From assembly GCF_016836705.1 (NCBI RefSeq), contig NZ_JAFCGY010000013.1:87894-151893 (forward strand): a stretch of 64,000 nt of DNA. Direction: 5' to 3'. A model generated the notes under the pieces. It had not been told where the DNA came from, ran no database searches, and saw only the letters and a program-made list of their open reading frames with translations. Both the position numbers and the translations under genes were made by a program. Shown here piece after piece: positions 43,721 through 54,274 of the stretch (position 1 is the stretch's first letter; each line of letters begins with the position of its first letter). The DNA comes from Mesorhizobium caraganae (GTDB taxonomy: Bacteria > Pseudomonadota > Alphaproteobacteria > Rhizobiales > Rhizobiaceae).

Positions 43721-44638
43721 ATGAGCGTCCAGACCACCGACTATGTCGCTTCGGAAATCCGCTCGCCGGTGGGTTTTTTGGCCAATCGCGTGTTCATTTA
43801 TGGCGCGCTGGCGTTCTGGGCTTTCATTTGCCTGTTCCCGATCTACTGGACGATCACTACCTCGTTCAAGACGGCCGTCGACGTCACCCAGGGCCACCTC
43901 ATCCCGTTCGTCGACTTCCAGCCGGACTGGAAGGGCTGGCGCTCGCTCGGCCTGTCGCCGGATTCGATCTTCCAGACCTCCACGGTGCGCGAGGAATTCT
44001 TCAAGCGCTTCATGAATTCGGTCATCACCTCGGTCGGTGCATCGAGCCTTGCGATCGTCATCGGCAGCCTCGCCGCCTACGGGCTGACCCGCTATCGCTA
44101 TCAGTTCGCCTGGTTCAAGAACGAGGACATCTCGTTCTTCTTCCTGTCGCAGCTGATACTGCCGCCGGTGGTGCTGGCCCTGCCCTTCCTGGTGCTCTAC
44201 CGCGAAGTCGGCCTGCTCGACACTCGCATCGGGCTGATCCTGCTCTACACGCTGATGGTGCTGCCGATCGTCATCTGGATCATGCGCGACCAGTTCAACT
44301 CGATCCCCGTCGAGCTCGAGGAAGCCGCCTTGGTCGATGGGCTGTCGATCTGGGGCGCCTTTTTCCGCATAGTCATGCCGATTGCTCTCCCCGGCATGGT
44401 CGCCGCCTTCATCCTGGCAATGGTGCTGTGCTGGAACGAGTACTTTTTCGCCGCGCTGCTGACCTCGACCGATGCCAAGACCATTCCGGTCATGGTGGCC
44501 AGCCAGACCGGCTCACAAGGCATCAACTGGTGGTCGATGGCGGCGCTCGCCACCGCCGCGATCGCGCCGCTGGCGGTCATTGGCATCGCGCTGGAGCGCT
44601 ACCTGATCATGGGCATGACGGCAGGGGCGGTGAAGTAG
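43721..44638 (+). CDS. ABC sugar transporter permease (MalG/UgpE type)
   Basis: The 305-residue protein has six core hydrophobic segments and the EAA loop EEAALVDGLSIWGAFFRIV (about 204-222). It forms the channel with the MalF-type permease nine bases upstream. Nothing else follows on this strand, so it ends the operon. Confidence 0.92.
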   Translation: MSVQTTDYVASEIRSPVGFLANRVFIYGALAFWAFICLFPIYWTITTSFKTAVDVTQGHLIPFVDFQPDWKGWRSLGLSPDSIFQTSTVREEFFKRFMNSVITSVGASSLAIVIGSLAAYGLTRYRYQFAWFKNEDISFFFLSQLILPPVVLALPFLVLYREVGLLDTRIGLILLYTLMVLPIVIWIMRDQFNSIPVELEEAALVDGLSIWGAFFRIVMPIALPGMVAAFILAMVLCWNEYFFAALLTSTDAKTIPVMVASQTGSQGINWWSMAALATAAIAPLAVIGIALERYLIMGMTAGAVK

Positions 44639-44730
44639 GTGGGGCGATGCCGGTCGGCGCCCTGATCGGCTGTTGATAGCCGGGTGTAGGGGCCGAGCGC
44701 GGTGGGGGCAAGCATGCCGCGAGTTTTCAC

Positions 44731-45072
44731 CTACATCGCCTCTGACGGCGCAAAGAAGCAATTTTCGTGCTCCTCTGTCGGATGCAGGCAGATGTGGAAG
44801 TTGTCGTCTCCTGACGGAATGACACTGTCGTAGGGGACAAAATAGCGGTTTTGGTGAGTGACCTTCCGATGGTCTCCCGGCCGCAAGATGATCACGTAGC
44901 CATCGGCCTGTGGTGTAACGGTGATGCTGGGAATTCTACCGCATTCGCCTGCCACTAGATCGCCATGACAGCAGGCTGGCGGATAAGTCCAGCCGCTGTC
45001 GGTACTGTGCGCAAACGCAGAAACGTTTTGAAGTGCTGCAGCCGTGGCGATCACGCCTGCCAAGCTTGTCAT
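44731..45072 (-). CDS. Small exported hypothetical protein
   Basis: The 113-residue protein has a signal peptide (MTSLAGVIATAAALQNVSAFA, cleavage after about 21) and a mature part with paired cysteines (WTYPPACCHGD, ECGRIP, FHICLHP, ENCFF). Similar short HSxDxGWxYPxxCC proteins are widespread in Rhizobiales without known function. ATG 45072 follows AGGA. The five cysteines suggest a disulfide-linked periplasmic protein. Confidence 0.7.
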   Translation of the reverse strand: MTSLAGVIATAAALQNVSAFAHSTDSGWTYPPACCHGDLVAGECGRIPSITVTPQADGYVIILRPGDHRKVTHQNRYFVPYDSVIPSGDDNFHICLHPTEEHENCFFAPSEAM

Positions 45073-45190
45073 GCGTCGTTTTCCTACCGCGTGCACCGAG
45101 CGGCTTCCAAGCTTAGTTGGAACCATTGTACCTTATTCGAACTTGCTAATATATAGACGGAAGGGCTTCCTGCCGTTCGAAGGGCACTGG

Positions 45191-45934
45191 CTAGCGCAAA
45201 AGCGTCGCACGAAGGTGATCGAGGATCATGGCGACACCCTTTTGCCCGAGTTCGGCGGACGCCTCCGGCGCACTTGCCGTGTACCAGCTCGTGTTGTCCG
45301 CGAAATGTCCGGCATCGACTGCTTCCGGGCACAGCGCCAGCATCAGCGACGTCTCGCCGATGCCAGCATGGTCGAACGGGTACTTGCCGTTCATGGCGGC
45401 CGACATCAGCGGATGCACCTGCACCCAGTTGAAGAAATTTTCGCCGGCGGCGTGCCCGGCATAATAGTCGGCCATCTCGTTCGAACCCCACCAGCCCTCG
45501 CCGCGCTGCTTCTCGAGGAAGCGGAAGATCGCCTGGCGGCCGGCAGCCTTGAAGGCGAGATCGGTCGGCATCCCCGCCGCGAAATTCTCGGTCTGGTGGT
45601 GGATGATCGCGTGGATGTTGCGAAAGCCGATGCGTAGCAGGCTGTAGAACAGCTCTTCGCCAAACGGCGCCAGCTGATTGCCGCCAACCTGCACCGAACC
45701 GCTGCCTTCGGGCGCCGCCACCGCATAGCTCGCCGCGCCGTAGTAGAAGGACGGCAGGATGACGATGTCGGCTTCCTTTTCGTAGAGCTCCAGCGTCTTG
45801 ATGACGGCCAGCGTGTCCATGCCGACGGCCATGTGCTCGCCGTGATATTCCAGCACGCCGAGCGGGAGGACGACCGGCCAGTTCTCGGCGATCGCCTTGC
45901 GGATCTGGTGCGGCAGCATCAATTCGTAGCGCAT
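45191..45934 (-). CDS. Creatininase-family amidohydrolase/cyclic hydrolase
   Basis: The 247-residue protein shows the creatininase metal site in modified form: LEYHGEHMAVGMD (about 28-40) in place of EQHGPHLPLGTD, and HHQTENFAAG (about 112-121) where NGHGGN is usual. Family members act on creatinine, on formamides in riboflavin-type pathways, or hydrolyse dehydro-inososes in inositol breakdown. Its place between sugar-transport genes and a SIS isomerase makes a sugar-derived substrate more likely than creatinine. It is six bases from the SIS gene upstream. Confidence 0.8.
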   Translation of the reverse strand: MRYELMLPHQIRKAIAENWPVVLPLGVLEYHGEHMAVGMDTLAVIKTLELYEKEADIVILPSFYYGAASYAVAAPEGSGSVQVGGNQLAPFGEELFYSLLRIGFRNIHAIIHHQTENFAAGMPTDLAFKAAGRQAIFRFLEKQRGEGWWGSNEMADYYAGHAAGENFFNWVQVHPLMSAAMNGKYPFDHAGIGETSLMLALCPEAVDAGHFADNTSWYTASAPEASAELGQKGVAMILDHLRATLLR

Positions 45935-45939
45935 CGCGC

Positions 45940-46506
45940 CTACTCCAAGTTGGTGTGGCGCGCGCGCATGGCCTCGGACGACTGGCCGGTCAGCCCCTTG
46001 AGCTTCAGCACCATCACCTCGAACAGCAGGAACAAAGCGCCTTCGAAGACCGAGCCCATCGGCAGCAGCGATGTCTTTTGCGGCCCCTGGTCGCGGGCCA
46101 TGGTCTGCGCCGGGATCAGCAAGGTGAAGTCGGCGAGTGCGGTCGCACTGCCCCCGGCCTCGGCGGTGAGCAGCAGCACCGTCGCGCCGGCGTCACGGGC
46201 GACCTGCATCAAGGTAAGCACCGTCGTGGTCTCGCCCGGACCGGAACTGACCAGGAAGACATCGCCCGGGCCAAGAGGGGGCGTGTTCATGTCGCCGACC
46301 ACCGACACGTCGAGCCCAAGGTGATAGAGCCGCATGGCGAGGCCCTTGAGCTGCAAGGCCTCGCGGCCGCAGCCATAGACGACGATTTTTTGCGCGCGGG
46401 CAAGCGTTGCGCAAGCAGTGTCGATGCCGGCTTCGTCGACGCGCGCCAGCACGGCGCCCAGCTCTTGCAGGGCGGTCGCGAACATATCCGAGCCGGCATT
46501 CGTCAT
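45940..46506 (-). CDS. SIS-domain sugar isomerase (6-phospho-3-hexuloisomerase-like)
   Basis: The 188-residue protein is a single SIS domain: IVVYGCGREALQLKGLAMRL (about 41-60), DVFLVSSGPGETTTVL with the phosphosugar-binding serines (about 82-97) and an SVFEGALFLLFE helix that carries the catalytic glutamate in HxlB enzymes. It would isomerise a phosphorylated ketose. It is co-transcribed with the creatininase-family gene and divergent from the aldo/keto reductase. Confidence 0.82.
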   Translation of the reverse strand: MTNAGSDMFATALQELGAVLARVDEAGIDTACATLARAQKIVVYGCGREALQLKGLAMRLYHLGLDVSVVGDMNTPPLGPGDVFLVSSGPGETTTVLTLMQVARDAGATVLLLTAEAGGSATALADFTLLIPAQTMARDQGPQKTSLLPMGSVFEGALFLLFEVMVLKLKGLTGQSSEAMRARHTNLE

Positions 46507-46682
46507 CAGGGTTCCGCCAGGGTTGTGGCCGGGATTTCCGGTTGCGCATTTGCCGGGAAAGGCTTGTTTTTGTTCATGCTATCACCGCGAAAATGCGTGT
46601 CCAACAGCCGCCGCGGCTTTTGCTGTGCCACCGGCGTGATAGTGTCATGTCAGACAAATCAATCCAGGAAATCTCAAGCGAC

Positions 46683-47705
46683 ATGAAGACACAGCATTTC
46701 GACCGCATCGGCAATGACGGCATCGACTTCACCGAACTCGGCTTCGGCAGCGCGCCGCTCGGCAACCTCTACCGAGCCGTCCCCGACGAGGATGCCAATG
46801 CCACGCTGGAGGCGGCGTGGGCGACCGGCTGCCGCTACTACGACACCGCGCCGCTCTATGGCTTAGGTCTCGCCGAAACCCGCCTCAATGCCTTCCTGCG
46901 CGGCAAAAGCCGTGACGACTATGTGCTGTCGAGCAAGGTCGGCCGCCTGTTACGCGTTTGCCCGCCGGAAGAGCGCACCGGCATCGGCAAGTTCTTCGAC
47001 ACGCCGACGCGCCGCGAAATCTACGACTACAGCTATGACGGCGTCATGCGCTCGTTCGAGGCATCGCTGGAACGGCTCGGCGTCGACCGCATCGACATCC
47101 TTTTCGTCCACGACCTCGACATCTTCACCCATGGCAGCAAGGAAGCGTCCGACCAGCGTATCGAGGAGTTCATGGCCTCGGGCTACAACGGACTGCTTGC
47201 GCTGCGCGACCAGGGTGTGATCAAGGCGTTCGGCGGCGGCATCAACGAATGGGAGGTCTGCCAGACGCTGGCCGAGCGCGGCGATTTCGACCTGTTCCTG
47301 CTGGCCGGGCGCTACACGCTGCTCGAGCAGGAAGCGCTTGCCACCTTCCTGCCGCTCTGTGAGAAGCGCGGCATCGGCATCGTGCTCGGTGCCCCCTACA
47401 ATTCCGGCATACTGGCGACCGGGCCGAAGCCAGGCGCCTATTACAATTACTCCGAGGCGCCACACGACATCATGGATCGCGTCGGCCGCATCGAGGCGGT
47501 CTGCAAGCGCCACGGCGTCAGGCTGATCGAGGCAGCGCTGCAATTCCCGCTGCTGCACCCGTCCGTGGTGTCGGTCATCCCCGGCGGCCAGCGGCCGGCC
47601 GAGGTTGAAAGCAACCGCGCACTGCTCGACGCCAAGCTGCCCGCGGCACTTTGGGCCGATCTCAAGCAGGAAGGCCTGATGAGGGCCGACGCGCCGGTGG
47701 GCTGA
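46683..47705 (+). CDS. Aldo/keto reductase (D-threo-aldose / L-fucose dehydrogenase type)
   Basis: The 340-residue TIM-barrel oxidoreductase has the catalytic set D-Y-K-H: YYDTAPLYGLGLAE (about 45-58), LSSKVGR (about 80-86) and FVHDLD (about 142-147). Relatives oxidise L-fucose and other threo-aldoses to lactones with NAD(P). ATG 46683 gives the usual length; ATG 46647 is an alternative. With FucU-like mutarotase and a sugar importer nearby, it fits a fucose-like pathway. Confidence 0.85.
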   Translation: MKTQHFDRIGNDGIDFTELGFGSAPLGNLYRAVPDEDANATLEAAWATGCRYYDTAPLYGLGLAETRLNAFLRGKSRDDYVLSSKVGRLLRVCPPEERTGIGKFFDTPTRREIYDYSYDGVMRSFEASLERLGVDRIDILFVHDLDIFTHGSKEASDQRIEEFMASGYNGLLALRDQGVIKAFGGGINEWEVCQTLAERGDFDLFLLAGRYTLLEQEALATFLPLCEKRGIGIVLGAPYNSGILATGPKPGAYYNYSEAPHDIMDRVGRIEAVCKRHGVRLIEAALQFPLLHPSVVSVIPGGQRPAEVESNRALLDAKLPAALWADLKQEGLMRADAPVG

Positions 47706-47761
47706 AGGCTCGCCTCAGCGGGCTGACGGCCTGCCGTGTCGCGTTGCCGTCGAGGCAAAAG

Positions 47762-47785
47762 AAAAGCCGGGCGAACCCGGCTTTT
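47762..47785. terminator. Bidirectional intrinsic terminator
   Basis: AAAAGCCGGG (47762-47771) and CCCGGCTTTT (47776-47785) pair perfectly around CGAA. T-runs exist on both strands, so it can end both the reductase (plus) and hupB (minus) transcripts. Confidence 0.85.
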
Positions 47786-47813
47786 CAAGATTCTCTGAAA
47801 AGAAAAAATGGTC

Positions 47814-48086
47814 TTAGTTGACCGCGTCCTTGAGGCCTTTGCCGGCCGAGAACTTCGGCACGGTACGCGCCGGAATCTTCACTTCCGCGCCAGTCTGCGG
47901 GTTGCGGCCAGTCGACGCCGCACGCTTGGAGACGGTGAAATTTCCGAAGCCGACGAGCCGTACATCGCCGCCCTTCTTCAGTTCGCCAGTGATGACGGAG
48001 AACACCGCATCGACCGCCGACTGTGCGTCACCCTTCGAAATGCTCGCGGATTCAGCGACAGCGGAAACCAGTTCGTTCTTGTTCAT
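47814..48086 (-). CDS. hupB: DNA-binding protein HU
   Basis: The 90-residue nucleoid protein has the HU beta-arm RNPQTGAEVKIPARTVPKF (about 61-79) and the GFGNFTVSKRAAS segment before it. It bends and packages DNA as a dimer. The gene follows lon, as usual in proteobacteria, with its own promoter region in the 301-bp gap 48087-48387. That gap also holds a lon terminator (48229-48252) and a dispersed repeat (48289-48391). Confidence 0.97.
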   Translation of the reverse strand: MNKNELVSAVAESASISKGDAQSAVDAVFSVITGELKKGGDVRLVGFGNFTVSKRAASTGRNPQTGAEVKIPARTVPKFSAGKGLKDAVN

Positions 48087-48228
48087 AAAAATTCCCTTCC
48101 ATGAGAAAAACCGGAACTTTTCGACTCATCCGGCAGGAAACGGACTTTAGAAAGAAGCGCTCCCGCAACCAAGTCGAAAAGCGCGGAAAAAGTTCGAAAA
48201 AGCCCGGAAAAGGTGGGTTTTTCACATG

Positions 48229-48252
48229 AAAAAGCCGGGCTCAAGGCCCGGC
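48229..48252 (-). terminator. Intrinsic terminator downstream of lon
   Basis: On the minus strand GCCGGGC-CTTGA-GCCCGGC is a perfect 7-bp stem followed by TTTTT. It lies 136 bases beyond the lon stop and before hupB. Confidence 0.85.
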
Positions 48253-48288
48253 TCTCTCTTTGTGCACTGCACCTTTAGTATTTTCTAA

Positions 48289-48387
48289 CGCATGGCCCCG
48301 AAAACCGTGGCCGGTTTTCGGAAAGGACCATGCGCCAGTCTAGAGTGCTAGAGCGTCCTTTGCGCGTCCAAGTGGACGCGCGGCGCT

Positions 48388-48391
<4 letters not shown>
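48289..48391 (-). repeat. Composite palindromic repeat with a TAGAGC edge containing the lon stop
   Basis: One part pairs CGCATGG (48289-48295) with CCATGCG (48328-48334) around CCGAAAACCG-tggc-CGGTTTTCGG. The other pairs CTAGAGCG (48348-48355) with CGCTCTAG (48384-48391) around GCGCGTCC-aagt-GGACGCGC. The lon stop codon (TAG on the minus strand, 48388-48390) is part of the last arm. Confidence 0.8.
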
Positions 48392-50799
<2,408 letters not shown>

Positions 50800-50853
50800 T
50801 GTCCAACCTTTCATGTCGCGGCCGCTAATTGAGCCAACCGCGAATCTCATATT

Positions 50854-50870
50854 AACGACCGCGGGTCGTT
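50854..50870. promoter_or_regulatory. AACGACC palindrome upstream of lon
   Basis: AACGACC-GCG-GGTCGTT is a perfect 17-base dyad 55 bases before the lon start. It may be an operator or simply a leader hairpin. The rest of 50871-51020 shows nothing further. Confidence 0.3.
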
Positions 50871-51020
50871 CCGCCTACCACCGTTTGTGACGGGAGTTTT
50901 ACAGCACAGAATTCGGCACCACGGCCTTCCAGTGTTAGTTGGATGCACAAGGGGCAAAGATCAAGGGTCAACACGGGCCGTTCGTCCACTCCAGCACTAG
51001 AACTGATACCTCACCACAGC

Positions 51021-51045
51021 AAAACGGCGCCCAAAGGGCGCCGTT
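51021..51045 (-). terminator. Intrinsic terminator downstream of clpX
   Basis: AACGGCGCCC (51023-51032) and GGGCGCCGTT (51036-51045) pair perfectly around AAA. Read on the minus strand the stem runs into TTTT, 28 bases after the clpX stop. Confidence 0.85.
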
Positions 51046-51072
51046 CCATAAAAAATTGAGCCAGATGCCGTG

Positions 51073-52347
51073 TCAGGCGCTGACGTTGCCCTTCTTTTCC
51101 TTCTGCTCGGAATAGATGTAGAGCGGCCGGGCGCTGCCGGTCACCACTTCTTCCGAAATCACCACTTCGCGCACGCCTTCCAGCGCGGGCAGTTCGAACA
51201 TGGTGTCGAGCAGGATCGCTTCCATGATCGAGCGCAGGCCGCGGGCGCCTGTCTTGCGCTCGATGGCGCGCTTGGCGATTGCCGACAGCGCATTCTCGTG
51301 GAAGGTCAGGTCGACACTCTCCATCTCGAACAGCCGCTGATACTGCTTGACCAGCGCGTTCTTCGGCTCGGTCAGGATCTGGATCAGCGCCGGCTCGTCG
51401 AGGTCTTCAAGCGTCGCCAGGACCGGCAGACGGCCGACAAACTCGGGAATGAGGCCGAACTTCAGGAGATCCTCGGGCTCGACCAGGCGGAAGACGTCGC
51501 CGGTGCGACGATCCTCGGGCGAAGCGACGATGGCGCCGAAGCCGATCGAGGTCTTCCTGCCGCGATCCGAGATGATCTTGTCCAGCCCGGCGAAGGCGCC
51601 GCCGCAGATGAACAGGATGTTGGCGGTGTCGACCTGCAGGAATTCCTGCTGCGGATGCTTCCTGCCGCCCTGCGGCGGCACGGAGGCGACCGTGCCTTCC
51701 ATGATCTTCAACAGCGCCTGCTGCACGCCCTCGCCCGACACATCGCGGGTGATCGAGGGGTTGTCCGACTTACGCGAAATCTTGTCGATTTCGTCGATGT
51801 AGACGATGCCGCGCTGGGCGCGCTCGACATTGTAGTCGGCCGACTGCAGCAGCTTCAGGATGATGTTTTCGACGTCCTCACCGACATAACCGGCTTCGGT
51901 CAGGGTCGTGGCGTCGGCCATGGTGAAGGGAACGTCGATGATGCGGGCCAGCGTCTGGGCAAGAAGCGTCTTGCCGCAGCCGGTCGGGCCGATCAGCAGG
52001 ATGTTGGACTTCGCCAGCTCGACGTCGTTGTTCTTGCCGGCATGCGCCAGGCGCTTGTAGTGGTTGTGCACGGCCACCGACAGCACGCGCTTGGCGTAGG
52101 GCTGGCCGATGACATAGTCGTCGAGGACCTTGAGGATCTCCTGCGGGGTCGGCACGCCCTCGCGTGACTTCACCATCGAGGTTTTGTTCTCCTCGCGGAT
52201 GATGTCCATGCAGAGCTCGACGCACTCGTCGCAGATGAACACCGTCGGGCCGGCGATCAGCTTGCGCACCTCGTGCTGGCTTTTGCCGCAAAACGAGCAA
52301 TAAAGCGTGTTCTTGGAATCACCGCTGTTGTTGCCGACCTTGCTCAT
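51073..52347 (-). CDS. clpX: ClpXP unfoldase ClpX
   Basis: The 424-residue AAA+ unfoldase has the N-terminal zinc-binding domain (LYCSFCGKSQ, about 15-24, then FICDECVELC), Walker A GPTGCGKTLLAQ (about 119-130), Walker B IVYIDEIDKI, and the ClpP-contact and pore-loop blocks. It unfolds tagged substrates and feeds them to ClpP. It lies 294 bases downstream of clpP with its own leader. Confidence 0.97.
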   Translation of the reverse strand: MSKVGNNSGDSKNTLYCSFCGKSQHEVRKLIAGPTVFICDECVELCMDIIREENKTSMVKSREGVPTPQEILKVLDDYVIGQPYAKRVLSVAVHNHYKRLAHAGKNNDVELAKSNILLIGPTGCGKTLLAQTLARIIDVPFTMADATTLTEAGYVGEDVENIILKLLQSADYNVERAQRGIVYIDEIDKISRKSDNPSITRDVSGEGVQQALLKIMEGTVASVPPQGGRKHPQQEFLQVDTANILFICGGAFAGLDKIISDRGRKTSIGFGAIVASPEDRRTGDVFRLVEPEDLLKFGLIPEFVGRLPVLATLEDLDEPALIQILTEPKNALVKQYQRLFEMESVDLTFHENALSAIAKRAIERKTGARGLRSIMEAILLDTMFELPALEGVREVVISEEVVTGSARPLYIYSEQKEKKGNVSA

Positions 52348-52641
52348 TTTCCTGTCCTTTCATCGCCGCCCGCCGATGGTCTGGCTGGAACGGCGCATAT
52401 TCTATCTATCGCGGGAATTCGCCGCCGCCAGTGTCCCGGCTCCCGCAACGCAATCCGTACGAAACACAAATCAGAAAACGTAGCAATGATTCGCGACAAC
52501 CCCACCCAAAGCTAAGCCGTCGAAAATCAACATAGCATTAACGTAGGCAATCCCATCCGCCGAGGGAACAGCCAATTGTGGCCGAAATGCCGCAAATCCC
52601 AGCAAAAGCGCGTTATCCCGCCATTCAACTGCCATGCAGCC

Positions 52642-53271
52642 TTATGCGGCAACGCCTTCGACCGGCTCGCGCGACGAAATGACCTTGTCGATGAGGCCGA
52701 AATCCCTGGCTTCGTCGGCGGTCATGAAATGGTCGCGGTCAAGCGTCTTTTCGATCTCTTCGTAGCTCTTGCCGGTGTGCTTGACGTAGACCTCGTTGAG
52801 GCGGCGCTTCAGCTTGATGATGTCCTGGGCGTGGCGCTCGATGTCGGAAGCTTGGCCCTGGAAGCCGCCGGAAGGCTGGTGCACCATGATGCGGGCATTC
52901 GGCGTGGCAAAACGCATATCCTTGTGACCGGCGGTCAGAAGCAGCGAGCCCATCGAGGCGGCCTGGCCGATGCACAGCGTCGACACCGCCGGCTTGATGA
53001 ACTGCATGGTGTCGTAGATCGCCATGCCCGAGGTCACCACGCCACCCGGCGAGTTGATGTAGAGGTTGATCTCTTTCTTCGGGTTCTCGGCCTCGAGGAA
53101 CAAAAGCTGTGCACAAACGAGCGTCGCCATGCCGTCTTCGACCGGGCCGGTGATGAAAATGATGCGCTCTTTCAGCAGGCGCGAGAAAATGTCGTAAGCC
53201 CGCTCGCCGCGATTGGTCTGCTCGACCACCATCGGAACGAGGTTCATGTAGGTTTCGACGGGGTTCTTCAT
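52642..53271 (-). CDS. clpP: ATP-dependent Clp protease proteolytic subunit ClpP
   Basis: The 209-residue serine protease has the triad S106 (GQAASMGS), H131 (IMVHQPSGG) and D180 (TLDRDHFM). It forms the tetradecameric barrel that works with ClpX or ClpA. ATG 53271 follows AGGGAT. A heat-shock-type promoter candidate lies at 53354-53384. Confidence 0.97.
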   Translation of the reverse strand: MKNPVETYMNLVPMVVEQTNRGERAYDIFSRLLKERIIFITGPVEDGMATLVCAQLLFLEAENPKKEINLYINSPGGVVTSGMAIYDTMQFIKPAVSTLCIGQAASMGSLLLTAGHKDMRFATPNARIMVHQPSGGFQGQASDIERHAQDIIKLKRRLNEVYVKHTGKSYEEIEKTLDRDHFMTADEARDFGLIDKVISSREPVEGVAA

Positions 53272-53353
53272 GGACTATCCCTTTTTGGAGATGGGGATTC
53301 CGGCGCCGGAAACATTAGCAATCGGGCAGAATCGGTTCTGGACGGTTAGGATG

Positions 53354-53384
53354 TAAATAGGATGCCGGCTCACCCTAGCGCAAG
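53354..53384 (-). promoter_or_regulatory. Sigma-32-like promoter before clpP (in the 316-bp gap 53272-53587)
   Basis: On the minus strand CTTGCG (53384-53379), 17 bases, then CCTATTTA (53361-53354) fits the alphaproteobacterial heat-shock consensus (CTTG then CCTAT-T). The expected start is about 75 bases before clpP. I see no gene in the gap, which also carries the upstream region of the secreted protein at 53588. Confidence 0.5.
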
Positions 53385-53587
53385 GCCGCCTTCTCCTAGC
53401 CATCTGGTTAAGTCGAATCAAGGTTTCCGCGCAAGGGGAGCCCGAACGCGGCCGGCCGTGCTTTCGGTGTAGCAATTCCTTAACCGCATCGCTTAACGAA
53501 ATGCGGCGAAACCGCTTTCCCCGGGAGAAGCATACCCTACAATTCAACGTTGAACCTGTGTTTTCGCGTTCAAACAGAGGGAGTGCC

Positions 53588-54178
53588 ATGATCAGGAAAA
53601 CTGCCTGTCTCGCCATTTCCGGCCTTGCCGGTCTCGGCATGGTGTCCGAAGCGGTCGCCGGCGGCCGCGCCGTCGAATGCTACGAGCCGGTGCACAGGCC
53701 TGCGCTCTATGACACCGTCTATGAAGACGTCATGGTCAGCCCCGGCGGGCAGTTGGTCGATTACGACCCGCCGATCTACGGCACGCTTGAGCGCGTCGAG
53801 CAGATCGCGCCGCCCCGCGTCAGCTATGAGGTCGTGCCGGCCATCACCCGCACCGTCTATCACACGGTCAAGGTCGACGATGGCGGCTATGCCTGGGAGT
53901 GGCGCGTCATCCATGGCCGCCGGGTGCTGTGCAAGATCTGGCGCAAGGCGCGCTATGCGCGTGTCGCCGAAACGGTGGTGGTTGCACCAGAACGCACCCG
54001 CCGGGTCGCGCTGCCGGCCGAATATGAGAGCGTTGCGCATGAAGTGCTGGTGCGGCCCGAGCGGCGGCACATCACTGAGATTGCGCCGTCATACCAGCGG
54101 GTGGCGCGCCGGGTGGTGGTACAGGAAGGCTCGACCAGCTGGCGCCGCGTGCACATTGCGCGCCATTGCCAGGATTAG
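53588..54178 (+). CDS. Exported protein with Tyr/Val repeat units
   Basis: The 196-residue protein has a signal peptide (MIRKTACLAISGLAGLGMVSEAVAG, here a hydrophobic core at 5-21) and a mature region made of loosely repeated strands: LYDTVYEDVMVSPG, SYEVVPAITRTVYHTVKV, EYESVAHEVLVRPERR and SYQRVARRVVVQEG. Units of about 35 residues share Y-x-x-V...V-x-V/P. Two cysteines remain (ECYEP, LCKIW). No family with known function is recognised. ATG 53588 follows GGGAG. Confidence 0.7.
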   Translation: MIRKTACLAISGLAGLGMVSEAVAGGRAVECYEPVHRPALYDTVYEDVMVSPGGQLVDYDPPIYGTLERVEQIAPPRVSYEVVPAITRTVYHTVKVDDGGYAWEWRVIHGRRVLCKIWRKARYARVAETVVVAPERTRRVALPAEYESVAHEVLVRPERRHITEIAPSYQRVARRVVVQEGSTSWRRVHIARHCQD

Positions 54179-54274
54179 ACGTCGAGAGCCGTCCCGGCTG
54201 GCTCAATCCACAGGCCCGTCGGTGGCCAACATACGGTCTGGCACCAAGCTGGCAAGCCGCGCTAATGGTCTGGC

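Noticed and set aside
46407..46682. N-terminal extension of the aldo/keto reductase from 46407
   Set aside because: This stretch is mostly antisense to the SIS gene and intergenic sequence. The conserved protein starts at about 46683.
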